DNA of 64,000 nucleotides from Phycisphaerae bacterium (GTDB lineage Bacteria; Planctomycetota; Phycisphaerae; Sedimentisphaerales; Anaerohalosphaeraceae). The notes below the pieces were generated by a model, which was not told the DNA's origin, did not search any database, and worked only from the letters and a program-made list of their open reading frames with translations. The number at the start of each line of letters is the position of its first letter. Positions within the stretch are counted from its first letter, which is position 1. Shown piece after piece: positions 28,760-37,714 of this stretch. Made by a program: the position numbers and the translations under genes. The stretch covers positions 109,057-173,056 of the forward strand of contig JAGPMT010000003.1 in assembly GCA_018052735.1 (NCBI GenBank), in the 5' to 3' direction.

Positions 28760-30136
28760 TTGGAAATAGATAGAAAAGTCGGTGAGCAAGTTGTCCTATT
28801 TATCAGCGTTGTTAAATGGGCCGTATTGGGGATGTTTGTGGGGGGGATTGTCGGTTGTTCAACAGCTGTTTTTATCAAAACGCTCAATTGGTCTATTTCC
28901 TTTACATCCCAATATCCCTATTATTTTCTGCTGATGCCGGCTGGTTTTCTGGCCAGCAGTCTGATAGTTAAATTATTAGCCCCCCAAGCCGAAGGTCACG
29001 GGACAGAAAAAATAATCGAGGCGATTCATAAGCAGTCGGGGAAAATTTCGCCGGCAGTTGTTCCTGTCAAGCTGGTTGCGACCATTATTACGATTGCCTT
29101 AGGCGGTTCGGCTGGCAAAGAAGGCCCGGCTGCGCAAATAGGGGCGGCTTTGGCATCTTGTTTTGCTGATCTTTTGCGGTTTGATGATAACGACCGCAAA
29201 AAACTGGTTATCTGCGGCATCAGCGCTGGATTTTCATCTGTATTCGGTACCCCAGTCGGCGGGGCTATCTTTGGTGTGGAAGTACTGTTTGCCGGTTCTA
29301 TGATGTATGAAGTACTTTTGCCTTCATTTATCGCCGGAGTTACAGCCTACCAAGTTTCTTCGGTCTTGGGTCTGAACTATTTTCAACGTCCCATTGAATT
29401 TATACCGGTATTCAGCGGCTCATTTTTTATTAAAGTAATAGCGGCGGGATTCTTTTTCGGACTTGTTTCACTGCTTTTTATTGAAATAATGACGGTGACC
29501 CATAAAGCGGCCAAAAAGATACCGCTTCAGTTATGGATAAGGCCGCTGTTAGGTGGTCTGATATGTGCAATTCTGGCATTGGTGTTTTCAAGGGATTATT
29601 TAGGGCTTGGTGTTGAAACGATAGAATCTTGTCTGAAAGGTATGCCGGTGGTGTGGTATGCGTTTCTTATGAAAGTCATATTTACCAGTGTTACGCTGGC
29701 TTTCGGCGGCAGTGGGGGGATTGTTACGCCGATTTTCTTTATCGGCGCTGCGGCGGGAAATACTTATGGCCACTTTTTCGGTCTGGATCCGGCAGTATTC
29801 TCCTCAATCGGATTTGTCAGTCTTCTGGCCGGATGTGCCAATACGCCAATCAGCGCCAGCATCATCTCGATAGAACTCTTCGGCCCTCAGCTTGCTCCCT
29901 ACGCAGCGGCTGCCTGCATCGTCAGTTTTCTGATGACTGGTCACCGCAGTATCTATTCCAGTCAGGTTCTGGCTATACGAAAGTCTGCTTCAATTGATGT
30001 GCAGATTGGCCGGGAATTAATTGCTGTGACGGCTTGTGCACATCCCCGAGAAAAAAGTCTGTCGGCTTTTCTTCTCAGACTGATCAAAAAGCTAAAAATA
30101 GTGCTCAAGGGTGATTTCCCCCAGAAGCAGGATTGA
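28760..30136 (+). CDS. ClC family chloride channel/transporter
   Basis: The 458-residue inner-membrane protein shows ClC signatures: GGSAGKEGPAAQIGA, which carries the gating glutamate of the GxEGP motif, GGAIFGVEVLF with the glutamate that marks proton-coupled exchangers, and GGSGGIVTP. No CBS domains follow. A chloride/proton antiporter is therefore more likely than a channel. Translation begins at TTG 28760 with AGGAT about ten bases upstream; no ATG nearby gives the family N-terminus. The gene is divergent from the SpoIIE phosphatase, with 156 bp between. Confidence 0.9.
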   Translation: MEIDRKVGEQVVLFISVVKWAVLGMFVGGIVGCSTAVFIKTLNWSISFTSQYPYYFLLMPAGFLASSLIVKLLAPQAEGHGTEKIIEAIHKQSGKISPAVVPVKLVATIITIALGGSAGKEGPAAQIGAALASCFADLLRFDDNDRKKLVICGISAGFSSVFGTPVGGAIFGVEVLFAGSMMYEVLLPSFIAGVTAYQVSSVLGLNYFQRPIEFIPVFSGSFFIKVIAAGFFFGLVSLLFIEIMTVTHKAAKKIPLQLWIRPLLGGLICAILALVFSRDYLGLGVETIESCLKGMPVVWYAFLMKVIFTSVTLAFGGSGGIVTPIFFIGAAAGNTYGHFFGLDPAVFSSIGFVSLLAGCANTPISASIISIELFGPQLAPYAAAACIVSFLMTGHRSIYSSQVLAIRKSASIDVQIGRELIAVTACAHPREKSLSAFLLRLIKKLKIVLKGDFPQKQD

Positions 30137-30154
30137 AGAAAATGGAGGCATTGT

Positions 30155-30694
30155 ATGGAACTGTTTGAAGCTATCAAGAAACGGCAGAGCTACCGCGGCG
30201 GATTTACAAATCAAACTGTCCCGCGTGAAGACTTGGTAAAAATTGTGCAGGCAGGACTGGACGCTCCCTCAGGCAAAAACTGTCAGACCACTACTTTTGT
30301 GATAGCGGATGATCCGGCTGTGGTGAATCAGATTGCACAGATGCATACCACCAACAAAGCCATGCAGCAGGCACGGGCTTTTATTGCCTGCATCATTGAT
30401 AAAAATCCTGCCCCGTCGTATGAAGGTTATGCCTTTCAGGTAGAGGATTGTGCGGCATCGGTGGAAAATATGCTGCTGGCCATTACGGCTCTGGGGTATG
30501 GAAGCGTCTGGATTGACGGTTGGCTCCGTCTTGAAGGCCGCAACGAGGCTATCGGCCGACTGCTGGGAGTGCCGGATGATAAGATAGTTCGGGTGCTTTT
30601 GCCGGTCGGTATTCCTTCTGAAGAATATAAGCGGCCTGCCAAAAAGGCCTTTAATGAGCGTGCTTGGTTTAACCGATATGGCTTATCCGGCTGA
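30155..30694 (+). CDS. Nitroreductase family flavoprotein
   Basis: The 179-residue FMN-binding oxidoreductase has the opening ELFEAIKKRQSYRGGFTNQTVP, the FMN/phosphate-contacting LDAPSGKNCQTTTFVI, and the C-terminal YGSVWIDGWLRLEGRNEAIGRLLGVPDDKIVRVLLPVGIP. The substrate cannot be named. AATGGAGG lies just upstream of the ATG. The zinc-ribbon gene starts three bases after its stop, so they are cotranscribed. Confidence 0.9.
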   Translation: MELFEAIKKRQSYRGGFTNQTVPREDLVKIVQAGLDAPSGKNCQTTTFVIADDPAVVNQIAQMHTTNKAMQQARAFIACIIDKNPAPSYEGYAFQVEDCAASVENMLLAITALGYGSVWIDGWLRLEGRNEAIGRLLGVPDDKIVRVLLPVGIPSEEYKRPAKKAFNERAWFNRYGLSG

Positions 30695-30697
30695 ACA

Positions 30698-30892
30698 ATG
30701 TCTGCAATACCTCAAAATCTGCGATGTCCTAAATGTGGTTCACAAGATATAGCAGAAATTCTTTATGGTCCGGTTAAGATGACTCCAGAATATATCAGGA
30801 TGATTCAGGCCAAGAAGGTCCTGATTTGCTTCAAGCCCCAACCGAAAAACTCACCCCGATACCACTGCAACTACTGCGGATATGAGTGGTAG
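30698..30892 (+). CDS. Small zinc-ribbon protein
   Basis: The 64-residue protein has two metal-binding knuckles, CPKC near the start and CNYC near the end, separated by about 45 residues with a lysine-rich middle. No longer domain is present. It probably binds one zinc; function unknown. It follows the nitroreductase gene by three bases and ends six bases before the convergent rpmH stop. Confidence 0.75.
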   Translation: MSAIPQNLRCPKCGSQDIAEILYGPVKMTPEYIRMIQAKKVLICFKPQPKNSPRYHCNYCGYEW

Positions 30893-30898
30893 GATAAA

Positions 30899-31042
30899 TC
30901 ACGTAAAACTGGGCTTAATGTTGACTTTGCGTCCGTAACGGCGTTTGCGCGCATTGATTTTTCTGCCTTTCCGAGTGGACTGACGTACTCGGAAACCGCT
31001 TTTACGAGCCCGTTTAACTAAGCTTTTGCGATGGTTTTGCAT
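30899..31042 (-). CDS. rpmH: 50S ribosomal protein L34
   Basis: The 47-residue basic protein shares the L34 core KRARKSGFRVRQSTRKGRKI and NARKRRYGRKVN. The usual N-terminal MKRTYQPS is replaced by MQNHRKSLVK. An in-frame start at 31123 would give 74 residues, but that codon lies at the predicted transcription start, so the short form is preferred. In most bacteria rpmH is next to rnpA and dnaA; here it stands alone, convergent with the zinc-ribbon gene. Confidence 0.88.
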   Translation of the reverse strand: MQNHRKSLVKRARKSGFRVRQSTRKGRKINARKRRYGRKVNIKPSFT

Positions 31043-31124
31043 TGTATCACTAGTTCCTGAATTCCTGCTGTTCTCAACTGGTTCATTCGGCAAAGCCCGA
31101 AAGACATTCGAAAATGAGCCCAAA

Positions 31125-31152
31125 ATTATAACGGCGTGTTTATCTTTTGCAA
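31125..31152 (-). promoter_or_regulatory. Promoter for rpmH
   Basis: On the minus strand a -35 TTGCAA (31152-31147) and a perfect -10 TATAAT (31130-31125) are 16 bp apart. The predicted start at about 31118 gives a 75-nt leader before the L34 ATG. Confidence 0.55.
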
Positions 31153-31193
31153 GAGGAGTTTGAAAATCTTAGAAAAATAAAAAATCATACAAA

Positions 31194-31658
31194 TCAGGTA
31201 TGTTGTATCGCCTTATTGATGGCATCAGCTAAACTCTGCGGCTGGTCTGTTCCTATACGGACTTTTTTGCCGTTCTTAAATGTGATTTCTACACCATCCA
31301 GACCGGAAATGTTGTATAACCATCCTCTGATATACCAGCGTATTCCCCAACCCCACCACCAGCAGTTTCTGACAGGCCGGCAGTCAGCAATTTTATTTAC
31401 GGGATAGGTTTTCCAAAATACTCCGGGGCCGAATTGAATTCGAATCCTTTCGTCATTTATGGTTACAGTAAGTCCTGAAAGCATCAAGATAATATATCCC
31501 CCAAGCAGAGGACAGATTGCCAGAGCAATCTTGTCATCGTGTTGCAGGCGACCATTAACAGCTTCGATTATCAAGACGGCATAAAGTCCGGTAAAAACGA
31601 TAAGAACAAGATAAAAGGACAATCCGCCGCGTTGGGTATGCTGATATTTCAGTGTCAT
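31194..31658 (-). CDS. Two-helix membrane protein, unknown function
   Basis: I do not recognise a named family with confidence. The 154-residue protein has two transmembrane helices (about 13-33 and 45-65), then a soluble domain resembling bacterial PH-like membrane domains. That domain includes VTINDERIRIQFGPG and a conspicuous WWWGWGIRWYIRGWLYN stretch, then DGVEITFKNGKKVRIGTDQP. The ATG at 31658 is favoured by GGAAAGGA nine bases upstream; a start at 31709 would add 17 residues. It stands alone between rpmH and the divergent exoribonuclease gene. Confidence 0.7.
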   Translation of the reverse strand: MTLKYQHTQRGGLSFYLVLIVFTGLYAVLIIEAVNGRLQHDDKIALAICPLLGGYIILMLSGLTVTINDERIRIQFGPGVFWKTYPVNKIADCRPVRNCWWWGWGIRWYIRGWLYNISGLDGVEITFKNGKKVRIGTDQPQSLADAINKAIQHT

Positions 31659-31752
31659 TTGGGGTTTTCCTTTCCAAATTCGATGCTCTCCTCTATAATA
31701 ACGGGTCAAAGCGGGAACTGATGCACTAAATCCGAGCTTAAAAGGGACATTT

Positions 31753-32727
31753 ATGACGCATTTGTTTGTAAAAGATATTCAGCCGGGACGACAGATTCAG
31801 GATGTTTACATGGTAACCCAGCCGGTACTGCGAAACACAACAAAAGGGGACTTGTATATTGCAATGTATCTGTCTGACAAAACAGGCAAACTGAATGCCC
31901 GGATGTGGCAGGCCACAGAGCAGATATATCAATCCATTCCCAGCGAAGGATTTATTGCCATACGAGGCAAAAGCGCACTGTATCAGGGAAATCTACAGAT
32001 TGTAGTCAATGAGGTGCAGGTGGTCCAGCCCGATCAGGTTCGGCTCAGCGACTATATGCCCCGCACCGAGAAAAACATTACTGAAATGTATGATCAGCTT
32101 AAAGGGATTCTGAAAACGATTTGCAACGGCGATCTCAAGCGTCTGACCGAAGCATTTCTAAATGACCAAGAATTGATGAAGCAGTTTTGCATTGCTCCGG
32201 CGGCAATGCAGATGCATCATAGTTATCTGGGCGGCTTGTTGGAACATACACTCAATATGCTTCAAGCGGCCCAAGCACTGTTTGGATTGTATCCGAAAAT
32301 ACAAAAGGATTTGGTACTAGTTGGCATTTTTCTGCATGATATTGCCAAAACGCAGGAGCTGACGTATAAAATGGGCTTTGGCTACACGGACAGGGGGCAA
32401 TTGCTGGGGCATATTATTCAAGGGACTCAAATGATTACCCAGAAGGCCGATGATTTGAAGGCCGACGGCACACCTGTGGATCCGACAGTCCTCGACAGCT
32501 TGCTGCATATTATTATCAGCCATCACGGCCAATACGAATTCGGCTCACCGAAGCTGCCTGCTACGCCGGAGGCCTTTATGGTCACTTACCTTGACAATCT
32601 TGACGCCAAGATGAATCAGACTGCTGCACTGATTGAAACCGATACCGGCGACGGCGGCAACTGGACCAGCTACCAAAAATCGCTGGAAACAAAATTATAC
32701 CGCGCCCGGGTTTTAAATAGCGATTAG
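31753..32727 (+). CDS. YhaM-type 3'-5' exoribonuclease (OB fold + HD domain)
   Basis: The 324-residue protein joins an N-terminal OB-fold nucleic-acid-binding domain (about 10-105, GKLNARMWQA, FIAIRGKSALYQGNLQIVV) to an HD hydrolase domain (about 150-300). Metal-ligand motifs in the HD part are HHSYLGGLLEHT, FLHDIAK and IISHHGQYEFGSPK. This architecture is that of B. subtilis YhaM, a manganese-dependent exonuclease. AAAGGGACATTT precedes the ATG. It ends 12 bp before the convergent murA stop. Confidence 0.92.
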   Translation: MTHLFVKDIQPGRQIQDVYMVTQPVLRNTTKGDLYIAMYLSDKTGKLNARMWQATEQIYQSIPSEGFIAIRGKSALYQGNLQIVVNEVQVVQPDQVRLSDYMPRTEKNITEMYDQLKGILKTICNGDLKRLTEAFLNDQELMKQFCIAPAAMQMHHSYLGGLLEHTLNMLQAAQALFGLYPKIQKDLVLVGIFLHDIAKTQELTYKMGFGYTDRGQLLGHIIQGTQMITQKADDLKADGTPVDPTVLDSLLHIIISHHGQYEFGSPKLPATPEAFMVTYLDNLDAKMNQTAALIETDTGDGGNWTSYQKSLETKLYRARVLNSD

Positions 32728-32739
32728 CATGCCGGCCGG

Positions 32740-34008
32740 CTAAATGCTTTTGCGGCGGATTTTGGCGCCGACGGCGTTTAGTTTTTCTTCAATTCTGTGG
32801 TAGCCGCGGTCGATATGATAGACACGCTGAATCGTTGTCATTCCTTCAGCGGCCATCCCCGCTAAAACCAAAGCAGCTGAGGCACGCAAGTCGGAAGCCA
32901 TTACCGGTGCGGCGATAAGTTTCTTTACGCCGGCTACGATTACGCTGGGGCCTTCCTTGCGGAGGTTGGCCGCCATGCGGTTCAATTCTGCGACATGCAT
33001 AAATCTGTCTGGATATATTTTCTCAGTAATGACGCTGTTGCCCTCGCCAAGGGCCAGCAGGGCCATAAATTGAGCCTGCAAATCAGTGGGAAATCCCGGG
33101 TATGGCTGGGTTGTGATATCGGCCGGGTGAATGGGACCATCGAAGCTTACTTCGCAGCCGTCATCGCAGGATTCTACATTGACGCCAATATGCCGCAGGC
33201 GGTCGGTAACAGCCATCATATGGTTGAGATTGCAGTGTTGGATTTTCATCTGGCCGCGTGTAATAGCGGCGGCAACCATAAAGGTGCCGGCTTCGATACG
33301 GTCATGGATGACTGACCAGGTTACCGGTTTGAGCGATTTGACGCCTTCAATGACCAGCCGGGGCGAACCGATGCCGCTGATTTTAGCTCCCATTGCATTC
33401 AGAAAATTGGCTAAATCTGCAACCTCAGGTTCGCAGGCCGCCGACTCGATGACGGTTGTTCCTTTGGCTGTTGCAGCTGCCATCATCACATTGTCTGTTC
33501 CCAATACAGTCGAGCCGAAAGGCCCCCCTAAGAAAATCTGTGTGCCGATCAGCCCGCCAGCAGGGGCTTCGGCGACGATATAGCCGTTTTCCAGATACAC
33601 ATTTGCCCCGAGGGCTTTGATGCCTCGCAAATGAATATCCACAGGCCTATCGCCGATTGCGCAGCCGCCGGGCATAGAGACTTTAACCCTGCCGCAGCGA
33701 GCCAGCAGAGGCCCGAGAATACAAATACTGGCCCGCATTTTTCGCACGATATCATAGTCCCCGACAGGATTATCGATAACGGATGCATCTATATGCAATC
33801 CGTTTCCGTCCCGCCAGACCTTTGCACCTAAGCTCTCCAGCAGTGTTTCAAGAGAGCGAATATCGGCCAGATCGGGAGCGTTTGAAACTGTGGAAATGCC
33901 CGGTGCCAGCAGTGCCGCGGCCAGAATAGGCAGAGCCGAATTCTTGGAGCCGTCCACATTTATCGAGCCAGCCAAACGGACCGGCCCGTCAATTTCAAAA
34001 ATGTCCAT
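32740..34008 (-). CDS. murA: UDP-N-acetylglucosamine 1-carboxyvinyltransferase
   Basis: The 422-residue cytosolic enzyme adds enolpyruvate from PEP to UDP-GlcNAc, the first committed step of peptidoglycan synthesis. The KNSALPILAAALL motif is near the N-terminus and the catalytic loop PGGCAIGDRPVD contains Cys116, the residue that fosfomycin alkylates in sensitive enzymes. The rest of the inside-out alpha/beta barrel is intact. The ATG at 34008 has AAGGA eight bases upstream; a longer frame adds 29 hydrophobic residues and is not likely. Its presence is consistent with the now accepted peptidoglycan of planctomycetes. Confidence 0.97.
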   Translation of the reverse strand: MDIFEIDGPVRLAGSINVDGSKNSALPILAAALLAPGISTVSNAPDLADIRSLETLLESLGAKVWRDGNGLHIDASVIDNPVGDYDIVRKMRASICILGPLLARCGRVKVSMPGGCAIGDRPVDIHLRGIKALGANVYLENGYIVAEAPAGGLIGTQIFLGGPFGSTVLGTDNVMMAAATAKGTTVIESAACEPEVADLANFLNAMGAKISGIGSPRLVIEGVKSLKPVTWSVIHDRIEAGTFMVAAAITRGQMKIQHCNLNHMMAVTDRLRHIGVNVESCDDGCEVSFDGPIHPADITTQPYPGFPTDLQAQFMALLALGEGNSVITEKIYPDRFMHVAELNRMAANLRKEGPSVIVAGVKKLIAAPVMASDLRASAALVLAGMAAEGMTTIQRVYHIDRGYHRIEEKLNAVGAKIRRKSI

Positions 34009-34115
34009 AAGCGATTCCTTGCAAAATAGATTGGAATGTACTATAACACCCAAAGTGCTGCAAAGCAAGATGAGATTGACGATAAAACGCAGCAAAGGAA
34101 TTCAATCGCTCAGTC

Positions 34116-34991
34116 ATGCGGGATTTCTGGACTATTCTGGCAGGTATCGCACAAGAAAGGCAGGCTGTATTATCCGAAGAAACCGAGCCGTTCTGGGATG
34201 TCTTTTCGATAAGTATGACCGTACTTGGTTTGTTGGTATCAGCTGTCTGGATGTGTCAATTCGGCGGCTTCAGTGCACTGGGCAAGGCCCCCATCCGACG
34301 GCATCGTATGCCGGCAGGGCTGCCGATGGTGCTGCTGGGAACTTGGATTCTCATGCTGGCGGCATTGTCGGGACTGCTCCGCAGCCCATCCGACAATTTG
34401 GCTCGAAGCCGTTTCCTTTATTTGGGGATGGCTGTGCTGGAAATCATTCTGATTGCTGTGATGCTGACATTGGCGTATCGGTTGTTTGCGCGGCGTCTTA
34501 AAGGCTTTGGTTTTGACTTTCGAACACTTCTCAAAGATGCCGGGTGGGCGGGTCTTAATCTGATAGGAATTTATCCGTTTATTCTGGCCGGATTATGGAT
34601 AATACTGCGAATCGGCCGGCTGGTGAATCCAGATTTTTCACTGGAGGTTCATGAAAGTCTTCAGATGCTGACCGATGGATCTCTCACCTTAAAACTTCTT
34701 GTAGCCGGCTTTGCTGTGGGAGTTGTACCGATATTTGAGGAAATGCTGTTTCGGGGATTTCTGCAAACGCAGATTCGTACTTTAACCAACCGGCCATGGC
34801 TGGCTGTCGTGATAACTTCGGTGATATTTGCAATTCTCCATCCGACAACCCATATCGCCGCCTTGTTTATGTTATCCTGCGGACTGGGTTATGCTTATGA
34901 GCGCAGCGGCTCATTATTCCGGCCCATTTTGATGCACTTTTTGTTTAATGGAATTAGTGTTGCAATGACCCTGTTAATGCCGCTTGCTTGA
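34116..34991 (+). CDS. CPBP-family intramembrane glutamic endopeptidase
   Basis: The 291-residue polytopic protein has about seven or eight transmembrane helices. The CPBP/Abi core is in the C-terminal half: FEEMLFRGFLQTQ (motif 1, EExxxR), AILHPTTHIAALF (motif 2 histidine) and HFLFNGISV (motif 4). Relatives process prenylated or other membrane substrates; the substrate here is unknown. It is divergent from murA. Confidence 0.88.
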   Translation: MRDFWTILAGIAQERQAVLSEETEPFWDVFSISMTVLGLLVSAVWMCQFGGFSALGKAPIRRHRMPAGLPMVLLGTWILMLAALSGLLRSPSDNLARSRFLYLGMAVLEIILIAVMLTLAYRLFARRLKGFGFDFRTLLKDAGWAGLNLIGIYPFILAGLWIILRIGRLVNPDFSLEVHESLQMLTDGSLTLKLLVAGFAVGVVPIFEEMLFRGFLQTQIRTLTNRPWLAVVITSVIFAILHPTTHIAALFMLSCGLGYAYERSGSLFRPILMHFLFNGISVAMTLLMPLA

Positions 34992-35147
34992 GCATTGACA
35001 CAACTTAGTCCGATAAATCGGTTAATGCTGGTAAATCCCTGTAAATCCTTCATCGCATAAGGTCTAATCTTTAATTTTAAGGTTATGTTTGACAATATAC
35101 CGACCGATGTTTTGGATGAAAATGTCTTGAATGCGGGAGATATGCAT

Positions 35148-35543
35148 ATGTCGGTACGACGGCAGGGATTAACGCTGATGGAACTAATGGTTGTCATTTT
35201 AATTGCGGCCATCCTGTCCGCGGCGGCAGTTCCTTTGCTTCGAGGCAAAATCGAACGGAGCAAATGGGCGGAAGCGAATGCGGCCGCTGGTGTCATACGC
35301 AATGCTGTGAAGGTTTATTTTCTTGAAACAGGAGATACTTTGACCGGCAATATGGCTGATGCGGCGGTTCTTAATGCTCTCCATCTGGAAGCAGCTGATA
35401 TCACAGGCACCTATTTTACGGCCTCTGATTATGTCATCGATAGCGTCGATACGGATGGCACGGCTGTGATAACGGTTACAGCGAGCAAGACCAACGCCCC
35501 TTCGGGCAGTAAAACACTTACAGCTTCCGGCTCATTTGAATAA
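35148..35543 (+). CDS. Orphan type IV pilin/pseudopilin-like protein
   Basis: The 132-residue protein has a short leader (MSVRRQG) and a prepilin peptidase site after Gly7, followed by LTLMELMVVILIAAILSAAAVP with the conserved Glu at +5. A globular domain rich in Thr, Ala and Asp follows. It lacks the GspG C-terminal calcium-site pattern seen in the main secretion operon. GGGAG eight bases before ATG 35148 favours this start over ATG 35142 or 35085. It lies about 7 kb from the type II genes and may belong to another fibre. Confidence 0.78.
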   Translation: MSVRRQGLTLMELMVVILIAAILSAAAVPLLRGKIERSKWAEANAAAGVIRNAVKVYFLETGDTLTGNMADAAVLNALHLEAADITGTYFTASDYVIDSVDTDGTAVITVTASKTNAPSGSKTLTASGSFE

Positions 35544-35665
35544 TCCGGATATGGGGTGGCACGGAGTATTTTGGAATACCTCTTCTATGCTGGTTCCGGG
35601 TTGATATTCCAGCAAACATTTCAACTGCAATTCTATTTTTTATCCCATTTCTCCATTTAAGAAGG

Positions 35666-35694
35666 TTGACAGAAGGGGATTTTTTGGATAGTAT
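35666..35694 (+). promoter_or_regulatory. Promoter for the STAS gene
   Basis: A consensus -35 TTGACA (35666-35671) and -10 TAGTAT (35689-35694) are separated by exactly 17 bp. The start codon lies 28 bp downstream of the -10 with AGGAG in between. Confidence 0.6.
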
Positions 35695-35722
35695 CCGCCG
35701 GTAAATTGAGCAGGAGAATAAA

Positions 35723-36088
35723 ATGGACAAGGCAAATCCTAATTTAAGGGTAGAATTTCACGGTTTAATAGTAGTGGCTACCCTGACAGATGAAAAAATT
35801 CTCGAGGAGTCGCAGCTGAAGGGGCTGGAAGGGTCATTTATGCCGCTGATAGCTGAAACTCCGGCTATCCAGTTAATTGTGGATTTTTCAAATGTACAAT
35901 TTTTAACCAGTTCTGTCCTCGGCTTATTAATTCGCATCAGCAAAAAAATCTATGAGAAACAGGGCAAACTTCGGCTCTGTTCAATTAATCCCAAAATTCT
36001 TGAAATTTTCCGCATTACTCGTCTGGATAAGATTTTTGAGATATTTCCCAATGTGGATGAAGCGATGATAGGGCTGAAACGCTCCTAA
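35723..36088 (+). CDS. STAS-domain anti-sigma factor antagonist
   Basis: The 121-residue single-domain protein resembles SpoIIAA/RsbV. The motif VDFSNVQFLTSSVLGLL contains the usual phosphorylatable serine (Ser63 or Ser64). When dephosphorylated such proteins sequester an anti-sigma kinase. The HATPase gene 101 bp downstream and the SpoIIE phosphatase at 27290 are the obvious partners (inference). It has its own promoter and AGGAG site. Confidence 0.9.
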   Translation: MDKANPNLRVEFHGLIVVATLTDEKILEESQLKGLEGSFMPLIAETPAIQLIVDFSNVQFLTSSVLGLLIRISKKIYEKQGKLRLCSINPKILEIFRITRLDKIFEIFPNVDEAMIGLKRS

Positions 36089-36189
36089 AGCGGGGTAGTC
36101 GGAAATACGATAATATGTAAGCTTAGGTTTTGTATCTATGGAGCGATTAAAAGACAAAAAAGGTATAGTTTTTTGAAAGAGATTATTCC

Positions 36190-36645
36190 TTGGCTGAAGT
36201 CTCAAAAATTCTGCATCAATCGTGGGAGATTCACAGCACGGAATCCGAAGCAAAACGGATTATTCAGACACTTCTTTCCACCTTGCAGGAACATGCGTTC
36301 AGCGAGGATATGATATTTGCCATCCATCTTTCGCTGGAAGAGGCGTTTGTCAATGTCATCAAGCATGGCAATCATTCCGACCCGGAAAAAATGATTACCG
36401 TTCATTGTTTGATTACCCCGGAAAAATTCGACATTTCAATTGCCGATGAAGGATTTGGTTTTGATCCGCAGGGAATACCCGATCCCCGCAGCAACGGCAA
36501 CCTTTATAAAAGTACCGGCCGAGGGATCCTGCTGATTCAATCTTATATGGATGTAGTTGAGTACAATGACCGCGGCAACTGCATTCACATGGTAAAGTAT
36601 CGAAACTCTCAAAAGCCCCTCATTCCGAAAACGACCCAGTCATAG
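36190..36645 (+). CDS. RsbW-like HATPase, anti-sigma kinase type
   Basis: The 151-residue HATPase_c_2 domain has the N-box EEAFVNVIKHGN, the G1 motif DEGFGFDPQGIP and the G2-like GRGILLIQSYMD, so ATP binding is expected. It likely phosphorylates the upstream STAS protein and controls a sigma factor or another effector; no sigma gene is in the window. The start is taken as TTG 36190 with GAAAGAGA upstream; no ATG is available in the right place. Confidence 0.86.
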   Translation: MAEVSKILHQSWEIHSTESEAKRIIQTLLSTLQEHAFSEDMIFAIHLSLEEAFVNVIKHGNHSDPEKMITVHCLITPEKFDISIADEGFGFDPQGIPDPRSNGNLYKSTGRGILLIQSYMDVVEYNDRGNCIHMVKYRNSQKPLIPKTTQS

Positions 36646-36793
36646 CGTTTACCGCTTCTTATAAATCAGCCAAAAAAGAGTACCCAATTGCTTCTGGATG
36701 ATGTATTCTATAAATGCATTTTCCTGTAAAATAGTTTAGTAATGTCTTGATACACAAAGATATTTATAGGCACAAGCAGGGAAAGGATTGGGT

Positions 36794-37555
36794 ATGGGAA
36801 AAATAGAAAAGTTTTTCATGGCTGCTGTTATTTGCATTGCGGCGGCGGAATGCCTGCCGGCAGTCCAGACAGAGCCGAATAGTCCGGCCGAACTGAATAT
36901 CGGTTTCGGCATTGCCGCCTATAACAGCGTATATGAAGGCGACGATGACAAAGTGCTTGCGGTGCCGATGCTGTTTTACGAATCCGAAAAAATCTTTTTC
37001 CGAGGACGGATGGGAGGGTATCGCTTCTTTGGGGATCAGACCTTTTCTGTTGCCTTGATAGGGCAGTGGCGAGTGGACGGCTATGATGACAATGACAGCC
37101 GTCATTTGCGGGGAATGAAGGACCGCAAGATGACATTGGACGGCGGACTTTCGGCAACCTATGTTGACGGCTGGGGTGCGACAACGGTATCGCTGGTAAC
37201 GGATTTGCTGGGTCGCCACGATGGTCAGGAACTCTCAATCAGCTACGGTAAACGGTTTTCATCCGGCCAATGGTCTTTCATTCCGTCGGCAGGTGTGCTC
37301 TATAAGAGCGCTGATTTAACGGATTACTATTACGGAGTTAAAGCCGGCGAAGCTGCTGCACAGCGGCCTGCCTATTCGGCCGATGATGAATGGGATCCTT
37401 TTGTGGCTGTTCAGACGAGTGTCAAGATAAGCCGGCGCTGGTCTTTCTTGGCAGCGCTGCGTTATGAATGGCTGGGCAGCGAGATTACTGACAGCCCGAT
37501 TGTCCAGAGTCATTACCAGACACTTCTGATGGCCGGAATGTTGTGCCGATTTTAG
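36794..37555 (+). CDS. MipA/OmpV family outer-membrane protein
   Basis: The 253-residue protein has a signal peptide (to about residue 22) and then a beta-barrel pattern with alternating aromatic strands: GFGIAAYNSVYEGDDDKVLAVPMLFYESEKIFFRG, GYRFFGDQTFSVALIGQWRVDGYDDND and a C-terminal ending ...LLMAGMLCRF with a terminal Phe, as in outer-membrane barrels. MipA proteins are described as scaffolds for murein synthases or as porin-like. The ATG at 36794 follows AAAGGA; an upstream TTG is less suitable. Confidence 0.82.
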   Translation: MGKIEKFFMAAVICIAAAECLPAVQTEPNSPAELNIGFGIAAYNSVYEGDDDKVLAVPMLFYESEKIFFRGRMGGYRFFGDQTFSVALIGQWRVDGYDDNDSRHLRGMKDRKMTLDGGLSATYVDGWGATTVSLVTDLLGRHDGQELSISYGKRFSSGQWSFIPSAGVLYKSADLTDYYYGVKAGEAAAQRPAYSADDEWDPFVAVQTSVKISRRWSFLAALRYEWLGSEITDSPIVQSHYQTLLMAGMLCRF

Positions 37556-37714
37556 ACAGACTGACATAAAAATTGATTTGAAGGCGTTTTACTTATGTAT
37601 TAAAGTAGAGCGGCAATCAATGATATAAATGAGTGAATGGCAGGGCGGCAAATAAAACGATTTTAGTCGGAAGAAGCGTAAAGCCGAATTATCTTGTTTT
37701 ATCCCGATTCTTGC

